Source: Methylobacterium phyllostachyos
Lineage (GTDB): Bacteria > Pseudomonadota > Alphaproteobacteria > Rhizobiales > Beijerinckiaceae
Length of the DNA stretch: 64,000 nucleotides
NCBI RefSeq assembly: GCF_900103445.1
Contig: NZ_FNHS01000005.1
Span: 304,744 to 368,743, forward strand
Reading direction: 5' to 3'
Positions 50,378 through 59,904 of the stretch are shown here, piece after piece; the stretch's first letter is position 1; each line of letters starts with the position of its first letter. A program made the position numbers and the translations under genes. The notes below the pieces were generated by a model. That model was not told where the DNA came from and did no database searches. It saw nothing but the letters and a program-made list of their open reading frames with translations.

Positions 50378-50545
50378 GGCGTTTTCCTCGTTCGACCCAC
50401 GCTCCGTGGGCCCATCGGCGGTGGCGAAGCCTCCCTGGCATCGCCGGGTTTGGGGAATGTCTAGCCGGTCCCGGGCGCAGAGGCATCCGGACCTTTAGGC
50501 CAGAGTCGGGAGGATACTTGTTTCCGTCCCGTCTCTGTATCAGCC

Positions 50546-51892
50546 TCAGCGTCGCCGTTGCGTGGTCGAGGCGCCACGCAGCTTCGCCTTCTTCACGAGG
50601 CCCTCGTACTGATGCGCCATCAGGTGCCCGTGGATCTGCGCCACCGTGTCCATCGTCACCGAAACCACGATCAGCAGCGAGGTGCCGCCGAAGCCGAGGC
50701 TCGCCGCCGCGTAGGACGACAGGATCTCGGGGCACAAACAGACCAGGGTCAGGTACAGGGCGCCGATCACCGTAATGCGCGTCAGCACCTTGTCGATGAA
50801 GGCCGCGGTGCGCTCGCCGGGGCGAATACCCGGGATGAAGCCGCCATGCTTCTTCAGGTTGTCCGCTGTCTCCTGCGGGTTGAAGACCACCGCGGTGTAG
50901 AAGAACGTGAAGAAGATGATCAGCGCTGCGTAGAGCGCCATGAACAGCGGCGTGCCGTGTCCGAGATAGGCCGTCACGGTGCCGAGCCAGCCGGTGGCAC
51001 CGCCATTCGCCGAGAAGCTCGCCGCGGTCGCCGGGAGCAGCAGCAACGACGAGGCGAAGATCGGCGGGATCACGCCCGCGGTGTTGAGCTTCAGCGGCAG
51101 GAATGAGGTCTGGCCCTCGTACATGCGGTTGCCGACCTGCCGCTTCGGGTAGTTGATCAGCAGCCGGCGCTGGGCCCGCTCCATGAAGACGATGAAGTAA
51201 ACCAGTGCCACAGCCGCGACGGCCACGCCCAGGATCACCACCGGCGACAGGGCGCCCGTGCGGCCGAGTTCGAGCGCGCCCGCGATCGCCACCGGCAGGT
51301 GGGCGACGATGCCGGCGAAGATGATGAGCGACGAGCCGTTGCCGATGCCGCGCGAGGTGATCTGCTCACCGAGCCACATCAGGAACAGGGTGCCGCCGGT
51401 CAGCGTGATCACCGTCGAGGCCAGGAAGAACGGGCCCGGGTCGATCGCCGCCGAGGAGCTCTGCAGGCCGATGGCGATGCCCCAGGACTGAACCAGCGCC
51501 AGCACCACCGTCAGGTAGCGGGTGTACTGGTTGATGACCTTGCGGCCGGATTCGCCCTCCTTCTTCAGCGCTTCCAGGCTCGGGATCACCGAGGTCAGGA
51601 GCTGCACGATGATCGAGGCCGAGATGTACGGCATGATGTTCAGGGCAAAGATCGCCATGCGCTCGACGGCGCCGCCCGAGAACATGTTGAACAGGCCCAG
51701 CACGCCGCCCGATTGCTGCTGGAAGTTGCGGGCGAACTGCTCCGGATCGATGCCGGGAATCGGGATGTAGGTGCCCAGCCGGAACACCACGAGGGCGCCG
51801 AGGGTGAACCAGATGCGCTTCTTCAGCTCATCGGCCTTGGCGATCGCACCGAAATTGAGGTTGGCGGCAAGCTGCTCGGCGGCTGAGGCCAT
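50546..51892 (-). CDS. secY: Preprotein translocase subunit SecY
   Basis: 448 residues with ten membrane segments. RIWFTLGALVVFRLGTYIPI, NIMPYISASIIVQLLTSVIP, GEQITSRGIGNGSSLIIF and PGIRPGERTAAFIDKVLTR are standard SecY features. It forms the protein-conducting channel with SecE and SecG. The start at 51892 has only a weak ribosome-binding site. A terminator-like hairpin with a T-run lies in the 145-base spacer after rplO, suggesting separate or attenuated expression. Confidence 0.97.
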   Translation of the reverse strand: MASAAEQLAANLNFGAIAKADELKKRIWFTLGALVVFRLGTYIPIPGIDPEQFARNFQQQSGGVLGLFNMFSGGAVERMAIFALNIMPYISASIIVQLLTSVIPSLEALKKEGESGRKVINQYTRYLTVVLALVQSWGIAIGLQSSSAAIDPGPFFLASTVITLTGGTLFLMWLGEQITSRGIGNGSSLIIFAGIVAHLPVAIAGALELGRTGALSPVVILGVAVAAVALVYFIVFMERAQRRLLINYPKRQVGNRMYEGQTSFLPLKLNTAGVIPPIFASSLLLLPATAASFSANGGATGWLGTVTAYLGHGTPLFMALYAALIIFFTFFYTAVVFNPQETADNLKKHGGFIPGIRPGERTAAFIDKVLTRITVIGALYLTLVCLCPEILSSYAAASLGFGGTSLLIVVSVTMDTVAQIHGHLMAHQYEGLVKKAKLRGASTTQRRR

Positions 51893-51942
51893 AAGCGTCG
51901 CGTCCTGGACATGTCGCCGGGCAGTCGAGCCCGGATGAAACG

Positions 51943-51976
51943 AAAAACGGCGGCCCGCGTGGTCGCAGGGCCGCCG
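51943..51976 (-). terminator. Terminator-like hairpin between rplO and secY
   Basis: A perfect nine-base stem, CGGCGGCCC / GGGCCGCCG, with an 11-base loop is followed on the minus strand by five T. It lies 61 bases past the rplO stop and 50 bases before secY. By structure it is a Rho-independent terminator or attenuator inside the spc operon. Confidence 0.75.
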
Positions 51977-52037
51977 CTCGAAGGATCGGCTTAAAGGGTG
52001 CGCCGGGCCCGTGCAACGGGTCCCGGAGTCGCCCCCA

Positions 52038-52541
52038 TTAGGCCGTGGCCGCCTCGCTGCCGCCGCGGGTGGAGGCACCCTGGGCGTAGACGGTCGTGAC
52101 CGAGCCGCCGGCCTTCTCGACCGCCTCGACGGCGGACTTGGAGGCGCGGGTGACCTCGAAGCTGAGCTTCGCGGTCAGCTCGCCGACGCCGAGCAGCTTC
52201 ACGCCGTCGCGGGGACGAGCGATGATGCCGGCCTCGACCAGGCTCTGAACCGTCACGGTGGCGGCCTTGTCGAGCTTGCCGGCGTCGACAGCCTCCTGAA
52301 TCCGGCCGAGGTTCACCTCGTTCAGGTCCTGGGCGTAGAGGTTGTTGAAGCCGCGCTTCGGCAGGCGACGATGCAGCGGCATCTGACCGCCCTCGAAGCC
52401 CTTGATGGCCACGCCGGTGCGGGCCTTCTGACCCTTCACGCCGCGACCCGCGGTCTTACCCTTGCCGGAGCCGATGCCCCGGCCCACGCGCATCCGGTCC
52501 TTGGTGGCGCCGGGATTGTCGCTGATCTGGTTGAGCTTCAT
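52038..52541 (-). CDS. rplO: 50S ribosomal protein L15
   Basis: 167 residues. [20 protein letters not shown], then [20 protein letters not shown] and [20 protein letters not shown] are the conserved L15 N-terminal half. The C-terminal half includes [17 protein letters not shown]. It follows rpmD after 10 bases in the spc operon. L15 is an assembly protein of the central 50S. An in-frame ATG upstream at 52589 lies inside rpmD and is not used. Confidence 0.97.
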   Translation of the reverse strand: MKLNQISDNPGATKDRMRVGRGIGSGKGKTAGRGVKGQKARTGVAIKGFEGGQMPLHRRLPKRGFNNLYAQDLNEVNLGRIQEAVDAGKLDKAATVTVQSLVEAGIIARPRDGVKLLGVGELTAKLSFEVTRASKSAVEAVEKAGGSVTTVYAQGASTRGGSEAATA

Positions 52542-52551
52542 CGGGACCTCC

Positions 52552-52743
52552 TCACGCCACGTCGCCGTGGACGCGCACGAGGTGCGCAACCTTGCGGATC
52601 ATGCCGCGCACGGAGGGGGTATCCTCCAGCTCGGACACGCGGTGGAGCTTGTTGAGCTTGAGGCCGATCAGCGTCTGACGCTGGCTGGCCTCGCGGCGGA
52701 TCGGCGAGCCGATCTGCTCGATGCGGACGGTCTTCTGTGCCAT
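52552..52743 (-). CDS. rpmD: 50S ribosomal protein L30
   Basis: 63 residues, the normal length for bacterial L30. [20 protein letters not shown] and [20 protein letters not shown] with [13 protein letters not shown] are the diagnostic segments. It lies 12 bases after rpsE and 10 before rplO in standard spc order. Confidence 0.96.
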   Translation of the reverse strand: MAQKTVRIEQIGSPIRREASQRQTLIGLKLNKLHRVSELEDTPSVRGMIRKVAHLVRVHGDVA

Positions 52744-52755
52744 CGGACCCTCCCC

Positions 52756-53343
52756 TTATGCGACCGCGGCTTCGGACTGGTCGGCCGGATCGGCATCGCG
52801 GCGACGCGACTGGAGCGTCGACACCTTGATGCCGCGGCGGGCCGCCACGGAGCGCGGGCTGTCCTCGTTCTTGAGCGCCTCGAAGGTGGCGCGCACGAGG
52901 TTGTAGGGGTTCGACGAACCCAGCGACTTGGCGACGACGTCCTGCATGCCGAGCGTCTCGAACACGGCGCGCATCGGGCCGCCGGCGATGATGCCGGTGC
53001 CCTGCGGGGCCGCGCGGAGGATCACCTTGCCGGCGCCGTGACGGCCGTTGACGTCGTGGTGCAGGGTCCGGCCCTCGCGGAGCGAGACGCGGATCAGGCC
53101 GCGCTTGGCGGCTTCCGTCGCCTTGCGGATCGCCTCCGGCACCTCACGGGCCTTGCCGTGGCCGAAGCCGACGCGGCCCTTCTGGTCGCCGACGACGACG
53201 AGGGCCGCGAAGCCGAAGCGACGGCCACCCTTCACCACCTTGGCGACGCGGTTGATGTGGACGAGCTTGTCCACGAATTCGCTGTCGCGCTCCTCGCGCT
53301 CCTCGCGGCGGCCGCGGCCCCCGCCTTCACGTTCACGTGCCAT
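52756..53343 (-). CDS. rpsE: 30S ribosomal protein S5
   Basis: 195 residues. A basic/acidic N-terminal extension (about 25 residues rich in Arg, Gly and Glu) precedes the conserved core [20 protein letters not shown] and [40 protein letters not shown] follows in the second half. S5 acts in decoding fidelity. The spacer of 155 bases before it, after rplR, contains a 13-base hairpin (53457-53492) whose poly-A flank is on the wrong side to be a terminator for this operon. Confidence 0.97.
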   Translation of the reverse strand: MAREREGGGRGRREEREERDSEFVDKLVHINRVAKVVKGGRRFGFAALVVVGDQKGRVGFGHGKAREVPEAIRKATEAAKRGLIRVSLREGRTLHHDVNGRHGAGKVILRAAPQGTGIIAGGPMRAVFETLGMQDVVAKSLGSSNPYNLVRATFEALKNEDSPRSVAARRGIKVSTLQSRRRDADPADQSEAAVA

Positions 53344-53498
53344 GTTTTTACCTGTTCATCTCACTGGCGCAGGCGGCGGGCCTGCTCGCTCGATTGATTG
53401 TCGAATGCCGGACATACGGAGCACGTCCGACCCGCCGTTGTTCAATGGTCCCGATCGGGCTCGCCGTCGACAGAGGCGCCGACGGCGAGTCCCAAAAA

Positions 53499-53861
53499 TC
53501 AGAACTCCAGGCCACCCTCGCGGGCGGCCTCGGCCACGGCGGCGACGCGGCCGTGGTAGATGTAGCCGGAGCGGTCGAAGATCACCTTCGTGACGCCCGC
53601 GGCCTTGGCGCGCTCGGCGACCAGCTTGCCCACCGCCTTGGCGGCGGCGACGTCGGCGCCGGTCTTGAGTTCGCCCTTGAGCGCCTTGTCAATCGACGAG
53701 GCCGAGGCCAGCGTCTTGCCGGCGAAGTCGTCGATGACCTGCACGTAGATCTGCTTCGACGAGCGGAACACCGAGAGCCGCGGGCGGCCGTTGGCGGCGG
53801 CCCGCAGCGCGCGGCGGACGCGCGCCTTGCGGCGATCGAGGGCTTCGAGCTTGCGAGACAT
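53499..53861 (-). CDS. rplR: 50S ribosomal protein L18
   Basis: 120 residues. [36 protein letters not shown] and [20 protein letters not shown] are conserved L18 features. The protein binds 5S rRNA with L5. It follows rplF after 10 bases in the usual order. Confidence 0.97.
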   Translation of the reverse strand: MSRKLEALDRRKARVRRALRAAANGRPRLSVFRSSKQIYVQVIDDFAGKTLASASSIDKALKGELKTGADVAAAKAVGKLVAERAKAAGVTKVIFDRSGYIYHGRVAAVAEAAREGGLEF

Positions 53862-53871
53862 GATGCCCTCC

Positions 53872-54405
53872 TTACTTCTTCTTGCCTTCCTTGCGGAAGA
53901 TGAACTCGCCCGCGTACTTCACGCCCTTGCCCTTGTAGGGCTCGGGTCCGCGGTATTCGCGGATCTCGGCGGCGACCTGACCGACCTGCTGGCGGTTGAT
54001 CCCGGAGATCGTGATCTCGGTGGGCTTCGGGGTTGCGATCGTGATCCCGGCCGGGATCTCGTATTCGATGTCGTGGCTGTAGCCGAGCGACAGCTTGAGG
54101 GCCTTGCCGGCCATCGCGGCGCGATAGCCGACGCCGGTGATCTCGAGCTTCTTCTCGAAGCCCTTCGACACGCCCTCGGCGATGTTGGCGATCTGCGCGC
54201 GCGACGTGCCCCACAGGGAGCGCGCCGGCTTGGACTGGTTGATGGGCTGCACCTCGATGGCGCCGTCCTTCATCGCCACGTTGACGAGGCCCGGAACGTC
54301 GAACGACAGCTCGCCCTTCGAACCCTTCATCTTCACCGTCTGACCGGTGACCGTGGCGGTAACGCCTGCCGGCACGGGGACCGGCTTCTTGCCTACGCGA
54401 GACAT
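53872..54405 (-). CDS. rplF: 50S ribosomal protein L6
   Basis: 177 residues starting [27 protein letters not shown], the second-repeat [20 protein letters not shown] and the C-terminal [20 protein letters not shown] are typical of L6. The start at 54405 was chosen for the conserved N-terminus and the GGAGG run upstream; a longer open frame upstream overlaps rpsH and is not the gene. Confidence 0.97.
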   Translation of the reverse strand: MSRVGKKPVPVPAGVTATVTGQTVKMKGSKGELSFDVPGLVNVAMKDGAIEVQPINQSKPARSLWGTSRAQIANIAEGVSKGFEKKLEITGVGYRAAMAGKALKLSLGYSHDIEYEIPAGITIATPKPTEITISGINRQQVGQVAAEIREYRGPEPYKGKGVKYAGEFIFRKEGKKK

Positions 54406-54427
54406 GGGATAACCTCCTCCGTCCCGA

Positions 54428-54823
54428 TCAGAACACGGTGCAGAGCACTTCACCGCCGACGTTGCGCTCGCGCGCCTCGTGGTCGGCCATGACGCCCTGC
54501 GGGGTGGAGACGATGGTGACGCCGAGGCCATCGGCCACGTGCGGCAGCTCACCGACTGACGAGTAGACCCGGCGGCCCGGCTTCGACACGCGCTTGATCT
54601 CGCGGATCACGGGGCGCCCGTCGTAGTACTTGAGCTCGATGGCGAACTCGGTGCGGCCGTTGCCGAGGTCCGTCGCCGCGTAGTCGCGGATGTAGCCCTC
54701 GGCCTTCAGCACGTTCAGGACGCTGGCGCGCAGGCGCGAGCCTGGCGTCTGAACGACGTTGCGACGGCGCAGCTGGCCGTTGCGGATGCGGGTGAGCATG
54801 TCGCCCACGGGATCGTTGACCAT
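54428..54823 (-). CDS. rpsH: 30S ribosomal protein S8
   Basis: 131 residues. [20 protein letters not shown] is the conserved N-terminus, and the C-terminal [20 protein letters not shown] with VLCTVF is invariant. In many bacteria S8 binds a site in the rplE leader to repress the spc operon; whether that regulation exists here was not checked. Confidence 0.97.
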   Translation of the reverse strand: MVNDPVGDMLTRIRNGQLRRRNVVQTPGSRLRASVLNVLKAEGYIRDYAATDLGNGRTEFAIELKYYDGRPVIREIKRVSKPGRRVYSSVGELPHVADGLGVTIVSTPQGVMADHEARERNVGGEVLCTVF

Positions 54824-54833
54824 GGGGACCTCC

Positions 54834-55139
54834 TTACCAGCTCGACTTGACCAGGCCGGGGATCAGGCCCCGGTTGCCAAGCTCACGCAGCGCCACGCGC
54901 GAGATGCCCATCTTGCGGTAGTAGGCGCGCGGACGGCCGGTCATGCCGCAGCGATTGCGGATGCGGGTGGCCGACGAGTTGCGCGGCAGTTCCGCGAGCT
55001 TGAGGCGCGCCTCGAAGCGCTCCTCCATCTCGAGGGCATCGTTGTTGGCGATCTCGAGGAGCGCCTTCCGCTTGGCCGCGAAGCGCTTCACCAGCGCCTT
55101 GCGGGCCTCATTCTTCTCGACTGAGCTTTTCTTCGACAT
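54834..55139 (-). CDS. rpsN: 30S ribosomal protein S14 (zinc-free type)
   Basis: 101 residues, the long form without the CxxC zinc pairs; only one Cys is present in [20 protein letters not shown]. The C-terminal [18 protein letters not shown] is invariant. It lies between rplE and rpsH as expected. Proteins of this form do not need zinc. Confidence 0.97.
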
Positions 55140-55179
55140 ATCGTCTATCTCCGGTGTCCGCGTCTGAAGCCCGAGGGCT

Positions 55180-55746
55180 TCACTGCCGGAACGGGAACTG
55201 GAAGGCGGCGAGCAGGGCCTTGGCCTCGGCATCGGTCTTGGCGGTGGTCGCCACGACGATGTCCATGCCCCAGGTCTGCTCGGCCTTGTCGTAGGAGATC
55301 TCCGGGAACACGAGGTGCTCCTTGAGACCCAGCGCGTAGTTGCCGCGGCCGTCGAACGAGCGCGGGTTCAGGCCGCGGAAGTCACGTACGCGCGGCAGCG
55401 CGATGGTGATCAGCCGGTCCATGAACTCGTACATGCGCTGCTTGCGCAGGGTGACCTTGCAGCCGATCGGCATGCCCTCGCGGACCTTGAAGGTCGCGAT
55501 GGCCTTGCGGGCCTTGGTGATGACCGGCTTCTGGCCGGCGATCAGGGCTAGGTCGCCCGCAGCCACGGAGGCCTTCTTGGAATCCGCGGTCGATTCGCCG
55601 ACGCCCATGTTGATCACGATCTTCGTGATCTGCGGCACTTCCATGGGATTCTTGTAGCCGAACTGCTCGATGAGCTTCTGGCGAACCACCTCGTCGTAGT
55701 GCTTGCGCAGGCGTGGGGTGTAGGCGTTCTTGTCGGCCTCAGCCAT
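55180..55746 (-). CDS. rplE: 50S ribosomal protein L5
   Basis: 188 residues. [40 protein letters not shown] and [20 protein letters not shown] are diagnostic. It binds 5S rRNA and contacts the P-site tRNA. The start overlaps the rplX stop by eight bases, so translation is coupled. Confidence 0.97.
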
Positions 55747-56053
55747 CGATCTGATCCCCCGTGGTCTTGGCGAACCGGACCTTGCGCCCGTCTTCGAGGA
55801 TGCGGAAACCCACGCGGGTCGGCTTGCCGTTGGCGTCCGCCACCGCGATGTTCGAGAGCTGGATGGCGGCCTCCTTGGAGATGATGCCGCCCTCCTGGTT
55901 CTGGGTCTGCTTCTGGTGCTTCTTGATCAGGTTGATGCCGCGCACGAAGGCCCGGCCTTCCTTCGGCAGAACCTGGATCACCTCACCCGAGCGACCCGAG
56001 TCCCGGCCGGTGAGCACGACGACCGTGTCGCCCTTCTTGATCTTGGCGGCCAT
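55739..56053 (-). CDS. rplX: 50S ribosomal protein L24
   Basis: 104 residues from the ATG at 56053 ([20 protein letters not shown]). The KOW motif, [20 protein letters not shown] and the C-terminal [20 protein letters not shown] are typical. The start overlaps the rplN stop by one base; an extra ATG one codon upstream is also possible. L24 begins 50S assembly. Confidence 0.97.
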   Translation of the reverse strand: MAAKIKKGDTVVVLTGRDSGRSGEVIQVLPKEGRAFVRGINLIKKHQKQTQNQEGGIISKEAAIQLSNIAVADANGKPTRVGFRILEDGRKVRFAKTTGDQIDG

Positions 56054-56421
56054 CACAGCACCTCCGGAGCCAGGGAGATGATCTTCATGTGGTTGCGGGC
56101 GCGGAGTTCGCGCGGAACCGGTCCGAAGATACGGGTGCCGATCGGCTCCTTCTGATTATTGATCAGGACCGCCGCGTTCTTGTCGAAGCGGATCACCGAT
56201 CCGTCGACGCGCTTGACGGCCTTGGCCGTGCGAACGACGACCGCCTTCATGACGTCGCCCTTCTTGACGCGACCGCGCGGGATCGCCTCCTTGACGGAGA
56301 CGACGATCACGTCGCCCACGCCGGCATACTTGCGCTTCGACCCGCCGAGGACTTTGATGCACATAACGCGGCGTGCACCCGAGTTGTCGGCGACGTCCAG
56401 ATTCGTCTGCATCTGGATCAC
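56053..56421 (-). CDS. rplN: 50S ribosomal protein L14, first gene of the spc operon here
   Basis: 122 residues from the GTG at 56421 (usual MIQMQT start), with AAGGAG eight bases upstream. [20 protein letters not shown] and [20 protein letters not shown] are invariant. In nearly all bacteria rpsQ, rpmC and rplP precede rplN on the same strand. Here nothing ribosomal lies upstream, so the S10-spc junction is broken and rplN starts its own transcription unit. Confidence 0.97.
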   Translation of the reverse strand: MIQMQTNLDVADNSGARRVMCIKVLGGSKRKYAGVGDVIVVSVKEAIPRGRVKKGDVMKAVVVRTAKAVKRVDGSVIRFDKNAAVLINNQKEPIGTRIFGPVPRELRARNHMKIISLAPEVL

Positions 56422-57010
56422 GTGCGTGACTCCTTGTTTCAGGCGGGTTTCCGCACGCGGGCGGTATTGCCCGGCGGACGACGCCTGATGGGGATCTGAC
56501 GTCCCCGGCTCATGTGTTCGACCGCGCTGGCGGTGTCGAAGGGACACCGGCGCGGTCACCGCGTTCACAGGGTGCGAGCACCCATCGAATTTCTCGCGAA
56601 GGCCGGGCGGATACTACGGGTCGCCCTGGAAGGCAAGCCGAACCGGGGGGATTTTCGCCGTGACGGCCCGTGACGCGCGCCCTTTCCTGGACAGGCGGGG
56701 CTAAGCGGAACCTGATCCGGGATCTCGCACACGAAGCGCCGCGCCAGCGGCACAGGCTGATCCATTCAGACGCTTCGCGACGTCGTGTGCCGGATCTCGG
56801 GTTGCATGCCGCTGGCGCTGCATGCGCCCAGGAAAGGGTGTGCGGTCGCTTCTGCAACTGACCCTATACCGTGCAGGCGGCACGACAACCGAGACTGATC
56901 TAGGGCTGAGCTCAAGGCTCATAAGGCTGAGCGGTGGCTCGGCACCACGAAACACAAAGGGCCGGCGCGCAGATCTGCACACCGGCCCACATGACACGAA
57001 GGCGATTCGA
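56422..57010. other. Intergenic leader of the spc operon at the S10-spc breakpoint
   Basis: About 590 bases with no supported gene. It must hold the promoter of rplN and downstream genes. The best candidate I see on the minus strand is CTTGCC and TAGTAT at 56611-56637 with a short 15-base spacer, which is weak. A pair of loosely inverted segments (GATCTCGCACACGAAGCG near 56722 and a degenerate complement near 56770-56800) is visible. No remnant of rpsQ or rpmC was recognised. Confidence 0.45.
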
Positions 57011-57388
57011 TCAGGCGGGCTGGCCGGCCGATTCGAACAGGAAGCCGTCGAGGCTGGGAATCGTGACCGAGGCCCCGCAGGCCGGCTTCGACAGGCGCCA
57101 GGGCCGCTCGCCCCGGGCGCGGATCGCCTCCGAGGGGCGCAGGCGACGCATGGTACCGTCCTCCCGCATCTCCTCGATCGCCAGGAAGCCGTAGACCTGG
57201 AGGCGCGAGGCCGTGAGCTTGGTCGCGCGATCCTCCGCCGCCAGGACCATGCTGCCGGTGGCGTAGACCGCATCCAGCAGGGAGCGCTGCTCGCTGCGAC
57301 GGCGATCGCGCGCATCGCGCTCGCTCGGTGCCTGGGCGGGAAGAGGCCGCCGGAACGGAACGACGTTGCTGACCGCGACGCAACCCAT
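57011..57388 (-). CDS. Hypothetical protein
   Basis: 125 residues from the ATG at 57388, chosen because GAGGG lies seven bases upstream; an ATG two codons earlier is too close to that signal. The product is soluble and Arg-rich at the N-terminus (VVPFRRPLPAQAPSERDARD), then LLDAVYATGSMVLAAEDRAT and KLTASRLQVYGFLAIEEMRE. I recognise no family. It lies 70 bases downstream of the transporter permease on the same strand, where the transporter ATPase would be expected, but it has no Walker motif. Confidence 0.6.
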   Translation of the reverse strand: MGCVAVSNVVPFRRPLPAQAPSERDARDRRRSEQRSLLDAVYATGSMVLAAEDRATKLTASRLQVYGFLAIEEMREDGTMRRLRPSEAIRARGERPWRLSKPACGASVTIPSLDGFLFESAGQPA

Positions 57389-57458
57389 ACGCATACCCTC
57401 GACGCGAACTCAGGGGCGGTCCGGCCGCCCGTTGATCGCGACACTTCGACGGTTTGCT

Positions 57459-58223
57459 TTAAACTTCCGTAGACCATGGCGGGGCACCCCTGCCCCGATC
57501 CGGCACGCCCAGGTGTGACGCAGGCTGGCCGCGGTTCCGCCGGGAGGCCCACTGCGCCCCCTGCGCCAGCGCCGCCGCCAACCGATCGAGGGCGAGGCAG
57601 AGCGCGCCGTAGACTGCCCCGACGAACAGGAAGATCTCGGCTGGGTAGACCATCGCGCGGTTGTTCACCTGCGTGGCCACGAAGGACAATTCAGGCACGC
57701 CGATCACGTAGGCGAGCGACGTGTCCTTGATCAGCGCCGTCCATTGGTTGACGAAGGACGGCGCCATGGCGCGCATGGCTTGCGGTAGGATGATGACGCG
57801 CAACACCTGCCAGCGGCCGAATCCCAACGCGAGGCCAGCCGCCCATTGGCCGGGGCCGATGCTCTCGATCCCCGCCGCCACCCCGTAGGCGAGATAGGCG
57901 CCGCCGACGAGCGAGAGCGCCGTCACCACGGTGCCGATCTCCGGCACGGACACGCCGAACAGGATCGGCAGCAGGAAGTAGCTCCAGAAGATCAGCATCA
58001 CGATCGGAATCGCCCGGAAGAAGCCCAGCCCGAGGACGAGCGCCCGGCGCACCACCCCGGCACTCATCGCGAGCTCGATTCCCAGGACCAGCCCGAGGGC
58101 CGCCGAGGCCAAGCCGGACAGGCCGGAGAGAATCAGCGTCAGCGCCAGCCCGCCGATCGGCCCGTCGGGCCAGGCGCCGAGCAGCAGGTAGCCGAGATTG
58201 TCTGTGATGACCGCGAGGTTCAT
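57459..58223 (-). CDS. Polar amino-acid ABC transporter permease (second)
   Basis: 254 residues with about five membrane segments. The permease EAA loop is seen as FGRWQVLRVIILPQAMRAM, and FFRAIPIVMLIFWSYFLLP is typical of the His/Glu/Gln family. The start overlaps the first permease stop by four bases (ATGA). With its partner it should form the membrane channel of a glutamate/aspartate-type importer. The C-terminal 30 residues are hydrophilic and Arg-rich, longer than usual. Confidence 0.88.
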   Translation of the reverse strand: MNLAVITDNLGYLLLGAWPDGPIGGLALTLILSGLSGLASAALGLVLGIELAMSAGVVRRALVLGLGFFRAIPIVMLIFWSYFLLPILFGVSVPEIGTVVTALSLVGGAYLAYGVAAGIESIGPGQWAAGLALGFGRWQVLRVIILPQAMRAMAPSFVNQWTALIKDTSLAYVIGVPELSFVATQVNNRAMVYPAEIFLFVGAVYGALCLALDRLAAALAQGAQWASRRNRGQPASHLGVPDRGRGAPPWSTEV

Positions 58224-58951
58224 GCGCGAGACCCCGCGGCGGCGCGTCGGGCCAGGGCCTGCCCGGCGGCCTCCACCAGGGCGACCGCGCCGATATAGAG
58301 GAGCGTGGCGATCCCGAAGGCCTGGAAGGTCTGGAACGTCTCGGTCTCCACCTGCCGGGACGCGTAGGACAGCTCGGCGAGGCCGATCGTCATGGTCAGC
58401 GACGTGTTCTTGATCGTGTTCAGGTACTGGCCGACGATCGGCAGCCACGCGACGCGCAGGGCTTGCGGCAGGACGATGTGGCGGAAGGCCTGGACCGGCG
58501 TGAGGCCGAGAGCGAGGGCCGCCTCGCGCTGGCCGGCGCGGACGCCGTTGATCCCGGCGCGGCCCTCCTCGGCGATGTAGGCAGCCGCATAGAGCGTCAG
58601 GCCGACGAAGCCCGCGAGCGTCTCGTAGGCGGGCCATCGCAGGGTGGTGGGCCCGAGGTCGAGGAGGTGCGGTGTGTTGAGCCAGGCCGTCACATCGCTC
58701 GGCAGCAGGGCCGCGACCGCGAAGTACCAGACGAAGAGCTGCACCAGCAGCGGCGTGTTGCGCAGGAGGCCGACGAAGGCAGCCAGCACGCGTCGCGCCG
58801 CGGGACCGCCAATCTCCCGCAGGCAGCAGGCTGCGAGGCCTAACGCCGTGCCGACGAAGCAGACTGCCGCCGACAGGGCCAGGGTCACCCCGAAACCCTG
58901 CAGCAGCCAGACGAGGTAGCGCGGCGCCAGGAGATCGCCGAACAGGCTCAC
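58220..58951 (-). CDS. Polar amino-acid ABC transporter permease (first)
   Basis: 243 residues with about five membrane segments. The family motifs are GLLRNTPLLVQLFVWYF and the EAA loop AALALGLTPVQAFRHIVLPQ followed by ALRVAWLPIVGQYLNTIKNT. It resembles GltJ/AapQ-type subunits. It starts 13 bases after the binding-protein gene and overlaps the second permease by four bases. The operon as visible codes for no ATP-binding subunit. Confidence 0.9.
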   Translation of the reverse strand: MSLFGDLLAPRYLVWLLQGFGVTLALSAAVCFVGTALGLAACCLREIGGPAARRVLAAFVGLLRNTPLLVQLFVWYFAVAALLPSDVTAWLNTPHLLDLGPTTLRWPAYETLAGFVGLTLYAAAYIAEEGRAGINGVRAGQREAALALGLTPVQAFRHIVLPQALRVAWLPIVGQYLNTIKNTSLTMTIGLAELSYASRQVETETFQTFQAFGIATLLYIGAVALVEAAGQALARRAAAGSRA

Positions 58952-58964
58952 GTCACCGGCCCGG

Positions 58965-59768
58965 TCAGTCGTGCTCGCCGATCCGGAACAGGCGCGGCAG
59001 CGGCTGGTCGGTGTTCGGGCCGAACCAGCGGTCGTAGATCACTGCCGCCTTGCCGGTCTTCTCCAACTCCCGCAGCGTCTCGTTCACGAGGTCTCGCAGG
59101 CGCGTCTCGCCCTTGGGAATGCCGACGCCGATATAGTCGTTGGAGATGCTGAAGGGCGGGATCTCGTAATTCTGCCGGTCCGGTACCTTCGCCAGCAGCC
59201 CGACGAGCTTCGGCCCGTCCTGGGTGATCGCCTGGACGTTGCCGTTGCGCAGGGCGGTGAACGCGAAGGGCGTGTCGTCGAAGGCGACCACCGTGGCCTT
59301 CGGGAAGTCCCGACGCAGCACGATCTCGTTCACGGTGCCCTTGTCGGCACCTATGCGCAGGCCGTTCAGCTGATCGGGCGACGACAGCGTGCCCTTCTTG
59401 GCCAGGAACTGCTGGCCGGAGGCGAAGTACGGGATACTGAAATCGAGCTGCTTGGCGCGCTCCTCCGTGATGGTGAAGTTCGCCAGCACGAGATCGACCT
59501 TGCCGGAGGTCATAAGCGGGATGCGATTCGCTGGGTTGGTCGGGCGGACCTCCAGCTTCACGCCGATCTTGTCGGCAATGGCCTGGGCGAAATCGACGTC
59601 GAGCCCGGTAATCTGCTTGGTGGCCGGGTCGACGAAGCCGAAGGGCGGGTTGCTGTCGAAGGACGCGACCCGCAGGACACCCGCCTTCCTGATGTCGTCG
59701 AGGCGGTCGGCCTGGGCTGCGCCCACCGACAGAAGCGTTGCGAGGGCGAAGGCGAAGAGGCGGCGCAC
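58965..59768 (-). CDS. Amino-acid ABC transporter periplasmic binding protein
   Basis: 267 residues from the GTG at 59768, chosen because GGAG lies six bases upstream; the ATG four codons earlier is an alternative. A signal peptide (RRLFAFALATLLSVGAAQA) precedes the mature protein. The family-3 features are DIRKAGVLRVASFDSNPPFG, FVDPATKQITGLDVDFAQAI, PLMTSGKVDLVLANFTITEE and RAKQLDFSIPYFASGQQF. This fits binding of a polar amino acid such as glutamate or aspartate. It is the first gene of the transporter operon. Confidence 0.9.
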   Translation of the reverse strand: MRRLFAFALATLLSVGAAQADRLDDIRKAGVLRVASFDSNPPFGFVDPATKQITGLDVDFAQAIADKIGVKLEVRPTNPANRIPLMTSGKVDLVLANFTITEERAKQLDFSIPYFASGQQFLAKKGTLSSPDQLNGLRIGADKGTVNEIVLRRDFPKATVVAFDDTPFAFTALRNGNVQAITQDGPKLVGLLAKVPDRQNYEIPPFSISNDYIGVGIPKGETRLRDLVNETLRELEKTGKAAVIYDRWFGPNTDQPLPRLFRIGEHD

Positions 59769-59817
59769 GCTAATCTCCATGGGACGGGACTGCGGCGGGC
59801 GAGATCCCGCTCGGCCG

Positions 59818-59904
59818 TCAGGGTCGAAGACGATCGATCGCATCGGCGGGGCAGGCGACGGCCCGACGAAGATGTTCGTGCCGACATCCAGCGATCGGCC
59901 GCAT
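59818..59904 (-). CDS. Possible 28-residue leader peptide upstream of the binding protein
   Basis: A short frame with a very strong GGGAGG signal four bases before its ATG at 59904. It ends 49 bases before the binding-protein start. The product is MRPIAGCRHEHLRRAVACPA, then DAIDRLRP. It may be a small upstream frame controlling the transporter genes, or chance. No attenuator hairpin was clear to me. Confidence 0.3.
   Translation of the reverse strand: MRPIAGCRHEHLRRAVACPADAIDRLRP

Noticed and set aside
53457..53492. Hairpin between rplR and rpsE as a terminator
   Set aside because: The A/T run lies on the side that would serve plus-strand transcription, and no plus-strand gene ends there.
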